Of a DNA stretch of 64,000 nucleotides, positions 26,532-34,696 are shown in pieces (positions within the stretch are counted from its first letter, which is position 1; each line of letters begins with the position of its first letter). This DNA comes from Candidatus Brevundimonas phytovorans (lineage in GTDB: Bacteria; Pseudomonadota; Alphaproteobacteria; Caulobacterales; Caulobacteraceae), in assembly GCA_029203145.1 (NCBI GenBank), contig CP119309.1, forward strand, positions 1,575,001 through 1,639,000, in the 5' to 3' direction. Made by a program: the position numbers and the translations under genes. The notes beneath the pieces are model-generated. The model did no database searches and was not told where the DNA came from. It worked only from the letters and a program-made list of their open reading frames with translations.

Positions 26532-27929
26532 TCAGACGCCGTCCAGCACTTCCCCGTGCAGGTGGGCGTCCAGGCCGTCTTCCTCCTGCGCGTCGGTGAC
26601 GCGAAGGCCCGTGGTGTATTTGCAGATCAGCAGGATGATCAGCGTGCCGACCGCGCTCCACAGGATGGTCCAGACCAGACCCAGGGCCTGGGCCCCGATG
26701 TTGGCCCCTTCCGACAGGCTGTTGATCGCGGTGGAGGCGAAGACGCCCGTCAGCAGCGCGCCGACCAGGCCGCCCGCGCCGTGCAGGCCGAAAGCGTCCA
26801 GGCTGTCGTCATACTTCAGCAGCTTCTTCAGCCAGACCGACGAGACGTAGCAGGCCGGACCGGCGATCAGGCCGATGACGACCGCGCCCTTGGGATCGAC
26901 GAAGCCCGCCGCCGGCGTAATGGCGACCAGACCCGCGACGACGCCCGACAGGACCCCGATCAGCGACCATTTCTTCTTGTAGATGACCTCGACGAACTTC
27001 CAGGTCAGCGAGGCCGCGGCCGCCGCCAGCAGAGTGTTGATCAGGGCCGCGCCCATCAGGCCGTTGGCGGCGCCCGCCGAACCGGCGTTGAAGCCGATCC
27101 AGCCGACCAGCAGCAGCGAGGCGCCAATCATGGTCAGAACCGGATTGTGCGCCGTGATAGGCTCGACGCCGTAGCCCTTTCTCGGCCCAAGGAACAGGGC
27201 GCAGACCAGGCCCGCCACGCCCGAGTTGACGTGCACCACCGCGCCCCCGGCGAAGTCCAGCACCCCTTGCGCTCCCAGGAAGCCGCCGCCCCAGACCCAG
27301 TGGGCGATGGGGGCATAGACGATCAGCGACCACAGGGCCGTGAACAGCAGCATCCCCGAGTATTTCAGACGCTCCGCAAACGCCCCGGTGATCAGCGCCG
27401 GGGTGATGATGGCGAAGGTCAGTTGGAAGGACACCCAGAGGAACTCTGGAATGCCCGGCAACAGGCTATGCGCCGTGTCCACCGTCACCCCGTTCAGGAA
27501 CAAGGCGTCCAGACTGCCGACATACTGGTTGACCCCCGCATCTCCGTTGGTGCCGAAGGCGATGGTGTAGCCGGCGATGAACCAGGTCAGCGACACGACC
27601 GCAAAGGCGGCGACCGACTGGGTGATCGTGGCGATGACGTTTTTGCGGCGCACCATGCCGCCATAGAAGAGCGCCAGACCCGGCAGGGTCATCAGCAGGA
27701 CCAGGGCGGTGGAGGTCCCCAGCCAGGCCGTGCCCGCCGCATCCAGCTCCAGCGGAACCTGATGCAAAAACAGCGCCGGAGCAGGCTCCGACGCTGTAAC
27801 AGCGGCACTGGCGATGTTGGCGACGGTCGCGGCGTCCGGCGCCGCAAGCGCCGCACCGACCGCGAACAATCCCCCGGTCAGACAAAGAAGGGCGAGAAGC
27901 CCCGGTAGACTATTTTTCAACTGCGTCAT
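26532..27929 (-). CDS. amtB: Ammonium transporter
   Basis: 465 residues. An N-terminal signal-like segment is followed by eleven predicted membrane helices of the Amt/MEP/Rh fold. Family features include LPGLALFYGGMVRRKN, WFIAGYTIAFG, DFAGGAVVHVNSGVAGL and the C-terminal LDAFGLHGAGGLVGALLTG with the pore histidines. A GlnK gene normally adjoins amtB; none is seen on either side. The porin gene follows. Confidence 0.95.
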   Translation of the reverse strand: MTQLKNSLPGLLALLCLTGGLFAVGAALAAPDAATVANIASAAVTASEPAPALFLHQVPLELDAAGTAWLGTSTALVLLMTLPGLALFYGGMVRRKNVIATITQSVAAFAVVSLTWFIAGYTIAFGTNGDAGVNQYVGSLDALFLNGVTVDTAHSLLPGIPEFLWVSFQLTFAIITPALITGAFAERLKYSGMLLFTALWSLIVYAPIAHWVWGGGFLGAQGVLDFAGGAVVHVNSGVAGLVCALFLGPRKGYGVEPITAHNPVLTMIGASLLLVGWIGFNAGSAGAANGLMGAALINTLLAAAAASLTWKFVEVIYKKKWSLIGVLSGVVAGLVAITPAAGFVDPKGAVVIGLIAGPACYVSSVWLKKLLKYDDSLDAFGLHGAGGLVGALLTGVFASTAINSLSEGANIGAQALGLVWTILWSAVGTLIILLICKYTTGLRVTDAQEEDGLDAHLHGEVLDGV

Positions 27930-27949
27930 GCCTGTATCCCCTCATGCGT

Positions 27950-27963
27950 TTCGCAGTTGCGAA
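27950..27963. promoter_or_regulatory. 14-bp palindrome TTCGCAGTTGCGAA upstream of amtB
   Basis: A near-perfect inverted repeat (TTCGCA-GT-TGCGAA) lies 21-34 bases upstream of the amtB ATG. It sits in a stretch that is AT-richer than its surroundings, with further TTGC repeats. Likely a regulator site; I could not find a sigma-54 (GG-N10-GC) promoter. Confidence 0.35.
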
Positions 27964-28215
27964 CATTTTATTGCATTTGCTAACTCGGCAAGAGGGAAAA
28001 TGCGGCGCACTGAGAATTTTTCACCACAAGGTCACGCCGTTCCTCGACGCGAGAGACATTCACCACCCACGATCGAGCCTGAAAGAGAAGATTTACCTCA
28101 AAGACTCACCGAAACCGCCACACACAGACCCGCGATCGTCGACTTTACAGGCTTTTACGATGGCCGCCGTCGCGGGGCCCTAGGATGCCCGCAACCCGAT
28201 GTGCGAGGCCGCGCC

Positions 28216-28416
28216 ATGACCCCCCAGTTGTCTTCCGACGACGCTCACCTGAATCGCCTGTGGCGCCGAACCTTCGGCCAGCCCCTGCCGCTGATCGGCG
28301 CGCCGGAGATCGCACGGCGCATCCTCCGCCAGAACGGCGTCTCGGCCAGGGATCTCGCCCGCCCGCTCGCGAACGAAGCCGCATTGCCGCCCGTCACGCC
28401 GACAGAACCGCGATGA
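28216..28416 (+). CDS. Small hypothetical protein
   Basis: 66 residues with no membrane segment, starting MTPQLSSDDAHLNRLWRRTF and containing an amphipathic helix (APEIARRILRQNGVS). GAGG stands seven bases before the ATG. I do not recognise it, and it could be a spurious frame. It is the last plus-strand candidate before the prophage. Confidence 0.5.
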   Translation: MTPQLSSDDAHLNRLWRRTFGQPLPLIGAPEIARRILRQNGVSARDLARPLANEAALPPVTPTEPR

Positions 28417-28457
28417 ACGACGGAAAGCAAAAGAAGCGGCGCCCCGCCCTACCCGGC

Positions 28458-28682
28458 CTAGAGCGCCCGAGGTGGAAGGCCGTCGCCCAAGGCGGCGCCC
28501 TCCGGCCACGCCAACGGCCCGATCAGAGTATCCTTCTCGACACAGAACGGGTTCATCTGTCCCTCCCAACCGCCATTCAGCGAGCAGGAATAGCAGCCCG
28601 AAACCGTGGCCCCAGCGACAAGGACGGCCATTACCTTCCAGACGCGACCGGATTTGGAAAGGGCGTGCGGGACGTCTCTCAT
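28458..28682 (-). CDS. Small putative lipoprotein
   Basis: 74 residues. A hydrophobic segment ends in a lipobox-like TVSGC around residue 30, followed by a short cysteine-containing domain (YSCSLNGGWEGQMNPFCVEKD). An internal ATG at 28631 (MAVLVAGATVSGC) would give a more ordinary signal peptide. It lies just outside the proposed prophage border, so it is probably a host gene. Confidence 0.55.
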   Translation of the reverse strand: MRDVPHALSKSGRVWKVMAVLVAGATVSGCYSCSLNGGWEGQMNPFCVEKDTLIGPLAWPEGAALGDGLPPRAL

Positions 28683-28787
28683 AGCGACAGCCTATCACCA
28701 TCCGGCGCGACGTCACGCCAGCCGCCATCATCCCTGATGGGCCCAGAACCCGGAACGGGGCTTGAACGTTTGCGATTTTTCGGCTGC

Positions 28788-28808
28788 CCCCCGACGACGG
28801 GGGTTTCT
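28788..28808 (+). terminator. Hairpin next to the attachment site
   Basis: CCCCCG-ACGA-CGGGGG followed by TTTCT on the plus strand. It directly flanks the tRNA-Ser 3' fragment, where a tRNA terminator would be expected. The T-rich side, however, favours the plus strand. Confidence 0.5.
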
Positions 28809-28823
28809 GGCGGAGACGGAGGG
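28808..28823 (-). other. Probable attL: 16-base copy of a tRNA-Ser 3' end
   Basis: Read on the minus strand this is CCCTCCGTCTCCGCCA. That is the 3' half of the T-stem, acceptor strand and CCA expected of a tRNA-Ser with a GGAGACG acceptor. To its right the tRNA sequence stops matching (no TTCGAA T-loop) and phage sequence begins. Phage integration into tRNA 3' ends leaves such a copy at one border. Confidence 0.6.
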
Positions 28824-28887
28824 CGCGCTACCTTTCCGCTATGACGGAGTTTGCGCGCCGATCTCCTGCTCCGCCCTAAGTCACGCC

Positions 28888-29079
28888 CTAAGCGGCGTCG
28901 GGCGTTTCGGCCAGCAAAGCCTCGAGAGACGATCTGGGGATAACCGTCTTCGCCCCGATTTTCACCCGCCGAAGCTGCCCGTTTTTCATCAGGTCGAAGA
29001 TCGTGGATCGGCCGACCCCAAGAGCCTCGGCGGCTTCGGCCGGCGAATAGGCCAGCTTGTTGTCGTTCGCAGCGCTCAT
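28888..29079 (-). CDS. Excisionase-like helix-turn-helix protein (AlpA/MerR type)
   Basis: 63 residues with a winged HTH of the DNA-binding excisionase family: SPAEAAEALGVGRSTIFDLMKNGQL, then RRVKIGAKTVIPRSSLEALL. The ATG at 29079 overlaps the stop of the upstream nuclease gene by four bases. It is the last gene of the early-left operon and lies about 65 bases from attL, which suits an excision or integration-control factor. Confidence 0.82.
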   Translation of the reverse strand: MSAANDNKLAYSPAEAAEALGVGRSTIFDLMKNGQLRRVKIGAKTVIPRSSLEALLAETPDAA

Positions 29080-29495
29080 TGCCAGATGCCCCTTCCCTGC
29101 TCCCGCGCCAGCCGCTCCTCGCGCCGGTATGGATCGCCATAGTTGGTCTCGGAAATGGCCAGGCCCTCGCGAACGAGGATGGCCCCCAGGTCGCGGCCGT
29201 TGACCGTGCAACGCGCCACGTTTCGACGATAGCGGTCCGTGTCGGTGATCCCGCAGCGGGCGCCGTTGGCGGCGAGTTGGCGGGCGCGGGTCTTGGCGCG
29301 CTCGGCGGTGGCCCGTGCGGCTGGAGAACACGCCCACACATCGGGGCGTTGGCGGCATCGGGTGAACGGCGCGACTTCTCCGGCATCGATCCCGGCCAGT
29401 CGAACGCGATGGCGCTCGCCGTCAGCGGTCACGCACCGCCCGCTGTCGCCGTCGGACATCAGGAGGGTGGCGCAGATCAGGACGAGCGCACTCAT
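29076..29495 (-). CDS. Thermonuclease (SNase-like) family protein
   Basis: 139 residues with the staphylococcal-nuclease-like fold. The HRVRLAGIDAGEV strand carries Arg, Asp and Glu, and GRDLGAILVREGLAI and GRGIWQ follow the family ending. The short N-terminal hydrophobic stretch could be a signal. Such proteins cut nucleic acids with calcium. In a phage early operon it may act in DNA metabolism or against competing DNA. Confidence 0.8.
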   Translation of the reverse strand: MSALVLICATLLMSDGDSGRCVTADGERHRVRLAGIDAGEVAPFTRCRQRPDVWACSPAARATAERAKTRARQLAANGARCGITDTDRYRRNVARCTVNGRDLGAILVREGLAISETNYGDPYRREERLAREQGRGIWQ

Positions 29496-30052
29496 GTAGG
29501 ATCGCCCTTCGGCAGCGTCGCGCCCCAGGGCAAGATTTCACCCGCGCCGCCCTCGCTGAAATGGTCCAGAGCGCGTTGCACTTCGGGGTGTTCGAACAGG
29601 CCCGCGGCGCCAGCCAGCGTGCCGATGACCTGATAGGCCTCGCCGGCCGCATTACCTTCGCGATCGCCAGCCGCGAGCCGTGTTGCCAAGCCGACCTTCT
29701 CGCTGGTCGCGTTGAACTTCCGCGCCACTGCAGCCTCCAGATCGATGCCGTAGTGCATGGCGATCAGGTCTGCGCAGATCAGGACGTCGGCCAGTTCGTC
29801 CGCCAGTTCGTCGACGGTCGCGCGCGAGCCGAGGATGCCGAGCCGCTCGCGCTCCAGCTTCTTGATGACATTGCAGGCCTCGCCGACTTCGCCAGCCAGC
29901 TCGTTGCCCCGATAGGCGGCGGTGATCTGGTTGTCCTGATCCCACTCGGCTTGGCGAGCGATATTGGCGGCGCGGAGGGTCGTGTGCGTGGTCATATTTG
30001 TGCTCATAGCAGGCGCCGTCACCTTCTCGCGCGGGCTCATGGTCTCAGGCAT
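29492..30052 (-). CDS. MazG-like nucleotide pyrophosphohydrolase
   Basis: 186 residues. The core has the MazG/dUTPase-like all-alpha metal site: ELAGEVGEACNVIKKLERE (EE motif), then DELADELADVLICADLIAMHYGID (ExxxD-type motif). It probably hydrolyses (d)NTPs or alarmones. The ATG at 30052 overlaps the upstream stop by one base (TGATG). The C-terminal 60 residues are not part of the usual domain. Confidence 0.8.
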   Translation of the reverse strand: MPETMSPREKVTAPAMSTNMTTHTTLRAANIARQAEWDQDNQITAAYRGNELAGEVGEACNVIKKLERERLGILGSRATVDELADELADVLICADLIAMHYGIDLEAAVARKFNATSEKVGLATRLAAGDREGNAAGEAYQVIGTLAGAAGLFEHPEVQRALDHFSEGGAGEILPWGATLPKGDPT

Positions 30053-30306
30053 CACCACGTCTCCCCGGTCAGTTCGTCGATGGGGCAGGAATAGAGGCTG
30101 GGCTTTTTCGGCTTCATGCCGAGCAGATCAGCGACCTTCTCCAGTTCCTTCATCTCGGCGTCGATCTGGTCTCGGATCGCCACGATCCGCTCAACACGTC
30201 GCTCCAGCACCCCTATGTCGTGGTTCGCGTTCTCCCATCGCTGCGCCAATTTCTCGGCGCGGCGCTGAACGTCATCGCGAATGGTCTCAGGCATCGGGGC
30301 GGTCAT
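30052..30306 (-). CDS. Small coiled-coil phage protein
   Basis: 84 residues. A long charged helix (residues 8-60, RAEKLAQRWENANHDIGVLE then IDAEMKELEKVADLLG) is likely a coiled coil, with a short C-terminal tail. It overlaps both neighbours by a few bases in the early-left operon. Function unknown. Confidence 0.7.
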   Translation of the reverse strand: MTAPMPETIRDDVQRRAEKLAQRWENANHDIGVLERRVERIVAIRDQIDAEMKELEKVADLLGMKPKKPSLYSCPIDELTGETW

Positions 30307-30542
30307 GCGTCACCTGCCAGAATATCCTGACGTGCAACCAAGCCCGTCGAGTTGTTCCAATACATGCCGTAGAACGGGCATCCCGGCCCCTGAACGTGAC
30401 CATAGCCGCGACGCTCCAGGCTGCGCGCAACGGCATAATCAGCGCCGTTCTTAAGCTCGACGCCACAACCCTCATCGCCCGTCACGTCGTCAGGGTCGCT
30501 CTCGCAGATCATCGCGCGCTGCTTCACTGTGAAGTTGCTCAT
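30303..30542 (-). CDS. Small hypothetical phage protein
   Basis: 79 residues with scattered cysteines (residues 13, 26 and 55) and a glycine/tyrosine-rich middle (RRGYGHVQGPGCPFYGMYW). No membrane segment. Overlapping ends place it in the early-left operon. Not recognised. Confidence 0.65.
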   Translation of the reverse strand: MSNFTVKQRAMICESDPDDVTGDEGCGVELKNGADYAVARSLERRGYGHVQGPGCPFYGMYWNNSTGLVARQDILAGDA

Positions 30543-30763
30543 TCCCCCGCCTCCCTAGGTGCTGCGGATAGGGATTGGTCAGCCTTCAGCTTTCGATGGT
30601 TCCAGTTGTAGGCCGAGGTTTCGTAGTCGCCGTATGCATCCTCGATCTCATCAGTCTGGACACAACCTCGGCGGCACTCGATCCAGCTTTCAACGGCGTC
30701 TTCGCACACACGATAGGTCACGTAGCGGGCCTTGGAGCCGCAGTCGCACAAGCGAAGGTCCAT
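30539..30763 (-). CDS. Lar-like (restriction alleviation) zinc-ribbon protein
   Basis: 74 residues. CDCGSKARYVTYRVCEDAVESWIEC then RGC gives a four-cysteine ribbon in the spacing of Lar-type phage proteins. The end, TSAYNWNHR, resembles the Lar family's W-N motif. Lar of Rac prophage eases EcoKI restriction. The ATG at 30763 overlaps the previous stop. The frame is open further upstream but without support. Confidence 0.65.
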   Translation of the reverse strand: MDLRLCDCGSKARYVTYRVCEDAVESWIECRRGCVQTDEIEDAYGDYETSAYNWNHRKLKADQSLSAAPREAGE

Positions 30764-31584
30764 CACTGCCCCTTCTGTTGCAGGGCGGTGAGGGCTTGGG
30801 CCGCCTTCTCGAAAGCCGACAGTGGCAAGGGCTGTATTACGGGTGAAGGGTTGCCTGGGTCCGGCGCGCATACCTCGACCACGGACCAGCAGCCGAACTT
30901 GTCGGCCAGTGCCGCAAACGGCTTCAACGCCTCAACCGCCGCCCGCAGCTTCTCAGCCTCTGGCGCGGGCGGGGTGTGATTGTCGATGATCTTGAGAACG
31001 TCGCCCGTAGCGGTAGACGCCTCCTCGTTGTCCAAGCAGAAGTCTTGCTGGAACAGGGCGTGGATCGCGTTGGCGACCGGGCTGTCAGGCCACGGTTCAT
31101 CCTCGACCGCCTCCGGCTGCGCTTCCTCGCGGGCTTGGGGCTGGGCGCGGAGGCGGCCATTAATCTCAGTGAACGACAACCCGCACCCTTGGCAGGTCCA
31201 GCCTTGGATTTCACCGCCGCAACTCTGACACGCCAACGCATCTGCCGGGGCTTCCTCGCGGGTGGCGAGGGCGGCGGCTAGGTGGTCAGCCAGAATGCGC
31301 ATCTCCTCTTCGCCGGTCGAAATGGTGGTTCCGTCATTCGACATAAGGTCCACCAATGGGTAGCCGACGTGCGGGTCATCCTCCCACGACATGTTGCTGA
31401 GATTGTAGTTCCTCAGGGCGCGGAACAGCACCTCAGATGACACGGCCCCGCCTTCCTCGCGCACAGGGGCGGCGGCGAGCATGGCGGAAATCTCCCTGCG
31501 CGGTGCCGACAACGGCAACAGGTTCACGGCTCGCTCCAGCAGGGAAACCGGAACGGACACTCGGGGCGTGGCAGGGGCGGTCAT
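30763..31584 (-). CDS. Phage protein with a central zinc ribbon
   Basis: 273 residues. A central CxxC pair (CQSCGGEIQGWTCQGCG, near residues 118-134) forms a small zinc ribbon. The N-terminal part is helical and the C-terminal part is acidic with a helix (EKAAQALTALQQ). It resembles mosaic early proteins common in alphaproteobacterial phages. No enzyme motif seen. Overlaps both neighbours. Confidence 0.65.
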   Translation of the reverse strand: MTAPATPRVSVPVSLLERAVNLLPLSAPRREISAMLAAAPVREEGGAVSSEVLFRALRNYNLSNMSWEDDPHVGYPLVDLMSNDGTTISTGEEEMRILADHLAAALATREEAPADALACQSCGGEIQGWTCQGCGLSFTEINGRLRAQPQAREEAQPEAVEDEPWPDSPVANAIHALFQQDFCLDNEEASTATGDVLKIIDNHTPPAPEAEKLRAAVEALKPFAALADKFGCWSVVEVCAPDPGNPSPVIQPLPLSAFEKAAQALTALQQKGQ

Positions 31585-32312
31585 GCGGTCCTCGCATCAA
31601 AAAGGTCGCGTTGATCAGGGGTGAGGCCGTCGAGGTCTCCCCATTGGTCAGCCATAGCGTTGGCGATGCCGTCGAAGGTCTTGGACCTGAAGGCCCAGCG
31701 ATCAGCCGATGGCGGGGCGCGGTGGATGGCCGACCACGCCTTGTGTTCGTCGGTTCCAGGTTTCGGCGGCGTCAGGCGGTCGGTCGCAACCAGAGGGGGT
31801 AGGCCGCGCAGATAGAGCCCGGTTCCCTTGAAGGCCTTCTCACCGAACCACCAAGGCTGGACAGTCTGAGCCGGACGCCGGAAGTCGCGGATGCGCTCAC
31901 GGGCATGAGGGTTCATGACCGGGTTCTCAACGCAGATCCGCTCGACAGGTGCGGTCCACAGGTCGGAAAACAGCGCCGCGCCCTGATCCAGGTGCAGCCA
32001 CATCACGGCCAGTCTCTCGTCCCGCGTCATGCCGGGCCACGCCGCCAACTCCTCAGGCGTGCAGTCCCGTGGAGGGTTCGTCGGCGGCTCCTTGAGCCAC
32101 CGGACGCCCGAGTTGCAAAGGCGCGTACAGGGCGGATGGAAGACGGCGAGCAGGTCCCATCCGTCGTTCAGGAAGTCGCGCACGTCTCCGACCAGGTGAC
32201 GGTTCGATCCGTCCGCGGCGGGCAGCAGGTCGCATGACCAGGCATCGTGCCCCCGCGCGGCGAAGGCCCGGCGAACGACGCCGGAGAACTCGCAGCCGAT
32301 GAGCACCCTCAT
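31581..32312 (-). CDS. DNA cytosine-methyltransferase-like phage protein
   Basis: 243 residues. The N-terminus MRVLIGCEFSGVVRRAFAARGHDAWSC fits motif I of C5 DNA methyltransferases, and FHPPCTRLCNSG carries the PPC catalytic motif. ENPV follows as in motif VI. A clear target-recognition domain is missing, so the protein is shorter than active restriction-system enzymes. It sits next to a second methyltransferase with no endonuclease partner, suggesting protection of phage DNA or base modification (inference). Confidence 0.65.
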   Translation of the reverse strand: MRVLIGCEFSGVVRRAFAARGHDAWSCDLLPAADGSNRHLVGDVRDFLNDGWDLLAVFHPPCTRLCNSGVRWLKEPPTNPPRDCTPEELAAWPGMTRDERLAVMWLHLDQGAALFSDLWTAPVERICVENPVMNPHARERIRDFRRPAQTVQPWWFGEKAFKGTGLYLRGLPPLVATDRLTPPKPGTDEHKAWSAIHRAPPSADRWAFRSKTFDGIANAMADQWGDLDGLTPDQRDLFDARTA

Positions 32313-33526
32313 GCTGCGATCTCCACGGCCGAGAACATGCCCTGGTCGCCAGCGATGCGGCGGCGAGCGATATCGGCGTATTCGGGGTTCAGTTCGATGA
32401 TGGTGCAGTCGAGCCCGAGGCGGTCAGCCACCAGTGCCGTGGTGCCGGCGCCGCCGAACGGATCCAGCACTTTGCCGCCGGCCGGGCAGCCAGCGCGAAG
32501 GCAGCGCTCCACCAGCTCAGTGGGGAACGTCGCAAAGTGCGCGCCCTTAAACGGTTGGATCGCCATCTCGAAAACGGTCAACGGTGCCGGTTCATAGTTC
32601 CGAAGGTAGCGCCCCTCGCCACGCGGCGTATTTGCAATGCCGGTGTGGTTGATGTGGCCTTCGTGACGTGGCGAGACCGTCCGGCTCTTGCCCTTTTCCC
32701 GGCCCTGTCGATGGTGCGATCCGTGGCCGCCTTCGCCTGTGTCCCACCCATCGGGCATCTTCACCCGGCGGTTGCCGGTGACAGCACGCGGCCCAGGCTC
32801 GCCGCCGACGTAGGATCCCCCGCGGTAGGTCGCCGCATCTTCATCAGAGGTCCGGCCCTGCAGCGAGGCTACGGCGTCGTAATAGCTGCCGATCTTGATC
32901 CAACGGTGCGCGGATTTAGCCGGGTCGGTGATTAGCGGACATTGCGCGGTCAGGTCCGGCGCAAACGACAGTTCCCCAGTGTCGCGCGCCCTCCAAATGT
33001 CGGCATCGGCGGATTTGGTCAGCAAGAAGATCTTTTCGTGCGCAGTGGCGGGCCGCTGCGAGCCGGAGGAGTCGGGCATGGGGTTAGTCTTTCCCCAGAT
33101 GATCTCGGATCTGACCCACCAGCCCGCATCGCACAGGGCGATGGCAAGACGGTTCGGCAGCATGCACAAATCTTTGGGTTTTATGCCGCCGCCGATGGTC
33201 GACATGGGCTTGTCGCGGAAGGCGCGGTCATCCTTGCCTTCAGCCTTCGTGTCGGCGGCAGACCGGCCATTTGGAGCGGTGGCGTAGCAGTCTCCGTAGT
33301 TCAACCAGAGCGAGCCGTGAGGTTTCAGGACCCGGCGGACCTCTTCAAACACCTCCACCATGACGGCTAGGTGCTCTGCCAGGGTAGGTTCCTGCCCCAT
33401 CTGGCCCGAAACGTCGTAGTCGCGCAGCCCCCAGTATGGCGGCGAGGTCACGACAATATCGACGGACTCTGCCTCCATGTCCCGCAGGCGATCACGGACA
33501 TCTCCAAGAAGGATCGTTACAGCCAT
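32309..33526 (-). CDS. DNA (N4/N6) methyltransferase, beta type
   Basis: 405 residues. The catalytic motif TSPPYWGLRDY is near the N-terminus. The SAM motif DPFGGAGTTALVADRLGLDCTIIELNPEY is near the C-terminus, the motif order of beta-class N4-cytosine/N6-adenine enzymes. The middle 150 residues would hold target recognition. The ATG at 33526 is used; the frame stays open to 33634 without support. No restriction enzyme is near, so it is an orphan phage methylase. Confidence 0.85.
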   Translation of the reverse strand: MAVTILLGDVRDRLRDMEAESVDIVVTSPPYWGLRDYDVSGQMGQEPTLAEHLAVMVEVFEEVRRVLKPHGSLWLNYGDCYATAPNGRSAADTKAEGKDDRAFRDKPMSTIGGGIKPKDLCMLPNRLAIALCDAGWWVRSEIIWGKTNPMPDSSGSQRPATAHEKIFLLTKSADADIWRARDTGELSFAPDLTAQCPLITDPAKSAHRWIKIGSYYDAVASLQGRTSDEDAATYRGGSYVGGEPGPRAVTGNRRVKMPDGWDTGEGGHGSHHRQGREKGKSRTVSPRHEGHINHTGIANTPRGEGRYLRNYEPAPLTVFEMAIQPFKGAHFATFPTELVERCLRAGCPAGGKVLDPFGGAGTTALVADRLGLDCTIIELNPEYADIARRRIAGDQGMFSAVEIAA

Positions 33527-33531
33527 CCCCC

Positions 33532-34023
33532 TCACGCCTCCTGTGCGTTTGCGGAGGGGCGGTGGTCGTTGGCGGCTTTGATGATCGCTTCTCCAGCGGT
33601 GGTGTCGCCCGAGACGCCGAAGAGCGCCTGGCACAGGTCAAAGGGGTCGATGTTGAGGGCGGACCAGAAGGCCAGTTCGGCGCCGGAGTGCTGCTTCGTG
33701 TGGCAGTCCCGGCAGAGGGGCGTCGTCCAGCGGTCGGACGGCTTCTCGGCCTTGCCGGTGTGGCGCTTGCCGATGGTGATGTCCCCTGCCCTCAGGTGTG
33801 CGGCGTCGCAGGGTCCAGCGATCCCGCAGGCGGCGCAGGGCAGCCGGCGGATGAAGGCCAGGTGGCGGTTATCGCGCTCACGCGGCTGGCGCTGGCCGGG
33901 GCCTTCGGGGCGGAAGGATCGGGACCGGACGTGGCCGGGGGCGTAGTGCTTGCGCTTCAAGGCCCGCTTCTCCTCACGGAGGCGCGTCAGCTCGGCGTTG
34001 ATCTGGAACAGCGAGCGGGTCAT
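33532..34023 (-). CDS. HNH-type nuclease or recombination protein of the early-left operon
   Basis: 163 residues. A basic N-terminal part is followed by CAACG, DAAHLR and TPLCRDCHTKQH, a zinc-bound HNH-like fold as in phage DUF968/NinG-type proteins. The ATG at 34023 has no strong ribosome site; TTG at 34035 is an alternative. It lies within the early-left operon upstream of the methyltransferases. Confidence 0.7.
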   Translation of the reverse strand: MTRSLFQINAELTRLREEKRALKRKHYAPGHVRSRSFRPEGPGQRQPRERDNRHLAFIRRLPCAACGIAGPCDAAHLRAGDITIGKRHTGKAEKPSDRWTTPLCRDCHTKQHSGAELAFWSALNIDPFDLCQALFGVSGDTTAGEAIIKAANDHRPSANAQEA

Positions 34024-34052
34024 GCTGAGACCCAATCGCGGGGGAACAGCGT

Positions 34053-34691
34053 TTGAGCAGTAGGTTTTGGCCGATGTGGGCGGCGCTCGGCTTTATTTTT
34101 TGCGCGGGCGCTGCCGCGAGAGTGCTCGAAGCTGGCGTTGATTGGTCTGGATCGACGGCTGCGGACTGGTTCCAGGCTGTGGGCTCGGTTCTGGCAGTCG
34201 CCGCCGCGATCTTCGCCGCCTGGACGGCAAGCCGGCAATCGCGGCTGGCTGCAAATGCCGAAGTGGTCCGCACCGTCGAGCTGGTATGCAGCATCGGCTA
34301 TCTGATGGCGGACATCAGCGCTGCAGCCTTCAATGAATTGAAGGAGGGGTCGTACGTGACGCCAGATAACTTTGAACACGTATCGAGAATGTACGTAGCA
34401 TTCCCTGTAGATAGATATCCATCTGGTGAGATGGCGCTCTGCTTGGCACGCATTCATCGCCAAACCGAACAGTTCAAAAACGCCTACTTCGGCACGGTTG
34501 CAGCAACGGAAGGTCATGATCCGAGGACTGGCGATCGACAGCTCGACACGCGTGGGTTCGTCGATCCGCTGAAACTGTATAAAAGGGTCCAGGCCATTTC
34601 GGACGAGTACGATCGGCTTGTGCGCATCGGACAGGCGATCCTCGATCAACTGCCTGGGCCCCGTACAGTCATCCCATCTGGAAATGTTTGA
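34053..34691 (+). CDS. Membrane-anchored protein, reverse-oriented cargo gene
   Basis: 212 residues from TTG 34053, or 205 from ATG 34074. Two N-terminal hydrophobic segments (LGFIFCAGAAARVL and WFQAVGSVLAVAAAIFAAWTA) precede a cytoplasmic helical domain of about 150 residues. The gene is clearly AT-richer than its neighbours (for example 34341-34430) and is the only plus-strand gene inside the minus-strand early operon. That suggests late acquisition and its own promoter. Such layouts recur in phage exclusion or defence proteins, but no domain is recognised. Confidence 0.7.
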   Translation: MSSRFWPMWAALGFIFCAGAAARVLEAGVDWSGSTAADWFQAVGSVLAVAAAIFAAWTASRQSRLAANAEVVRTVELVCSIGYLMADISAAAFNELKEGSYVTPDNFEHVSRMYVAFPVDRYPSGEMALCLARIHRQTEQFKNAYFGTVAATEGHDPRTGDRQLDTRGFVDPLKLYKRVQAISDEYDRLVRIGQAILDQLPGPRTVIPSGNV

Positions 34692-34696
34692 CCGGC

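Noticed and set aside
27930..28215. Sigma-54 promoter of amtB
   Set aside because: No TGGCAC-N5-TTGC match on the minus strand within the gap.
28679..29386. Integrase remnant near the left border
   Set aside because: No tyrosine-recombinase motif (R, HxxR, Y) in any frame; the region holds the excisionase-like gene and att sequence only.
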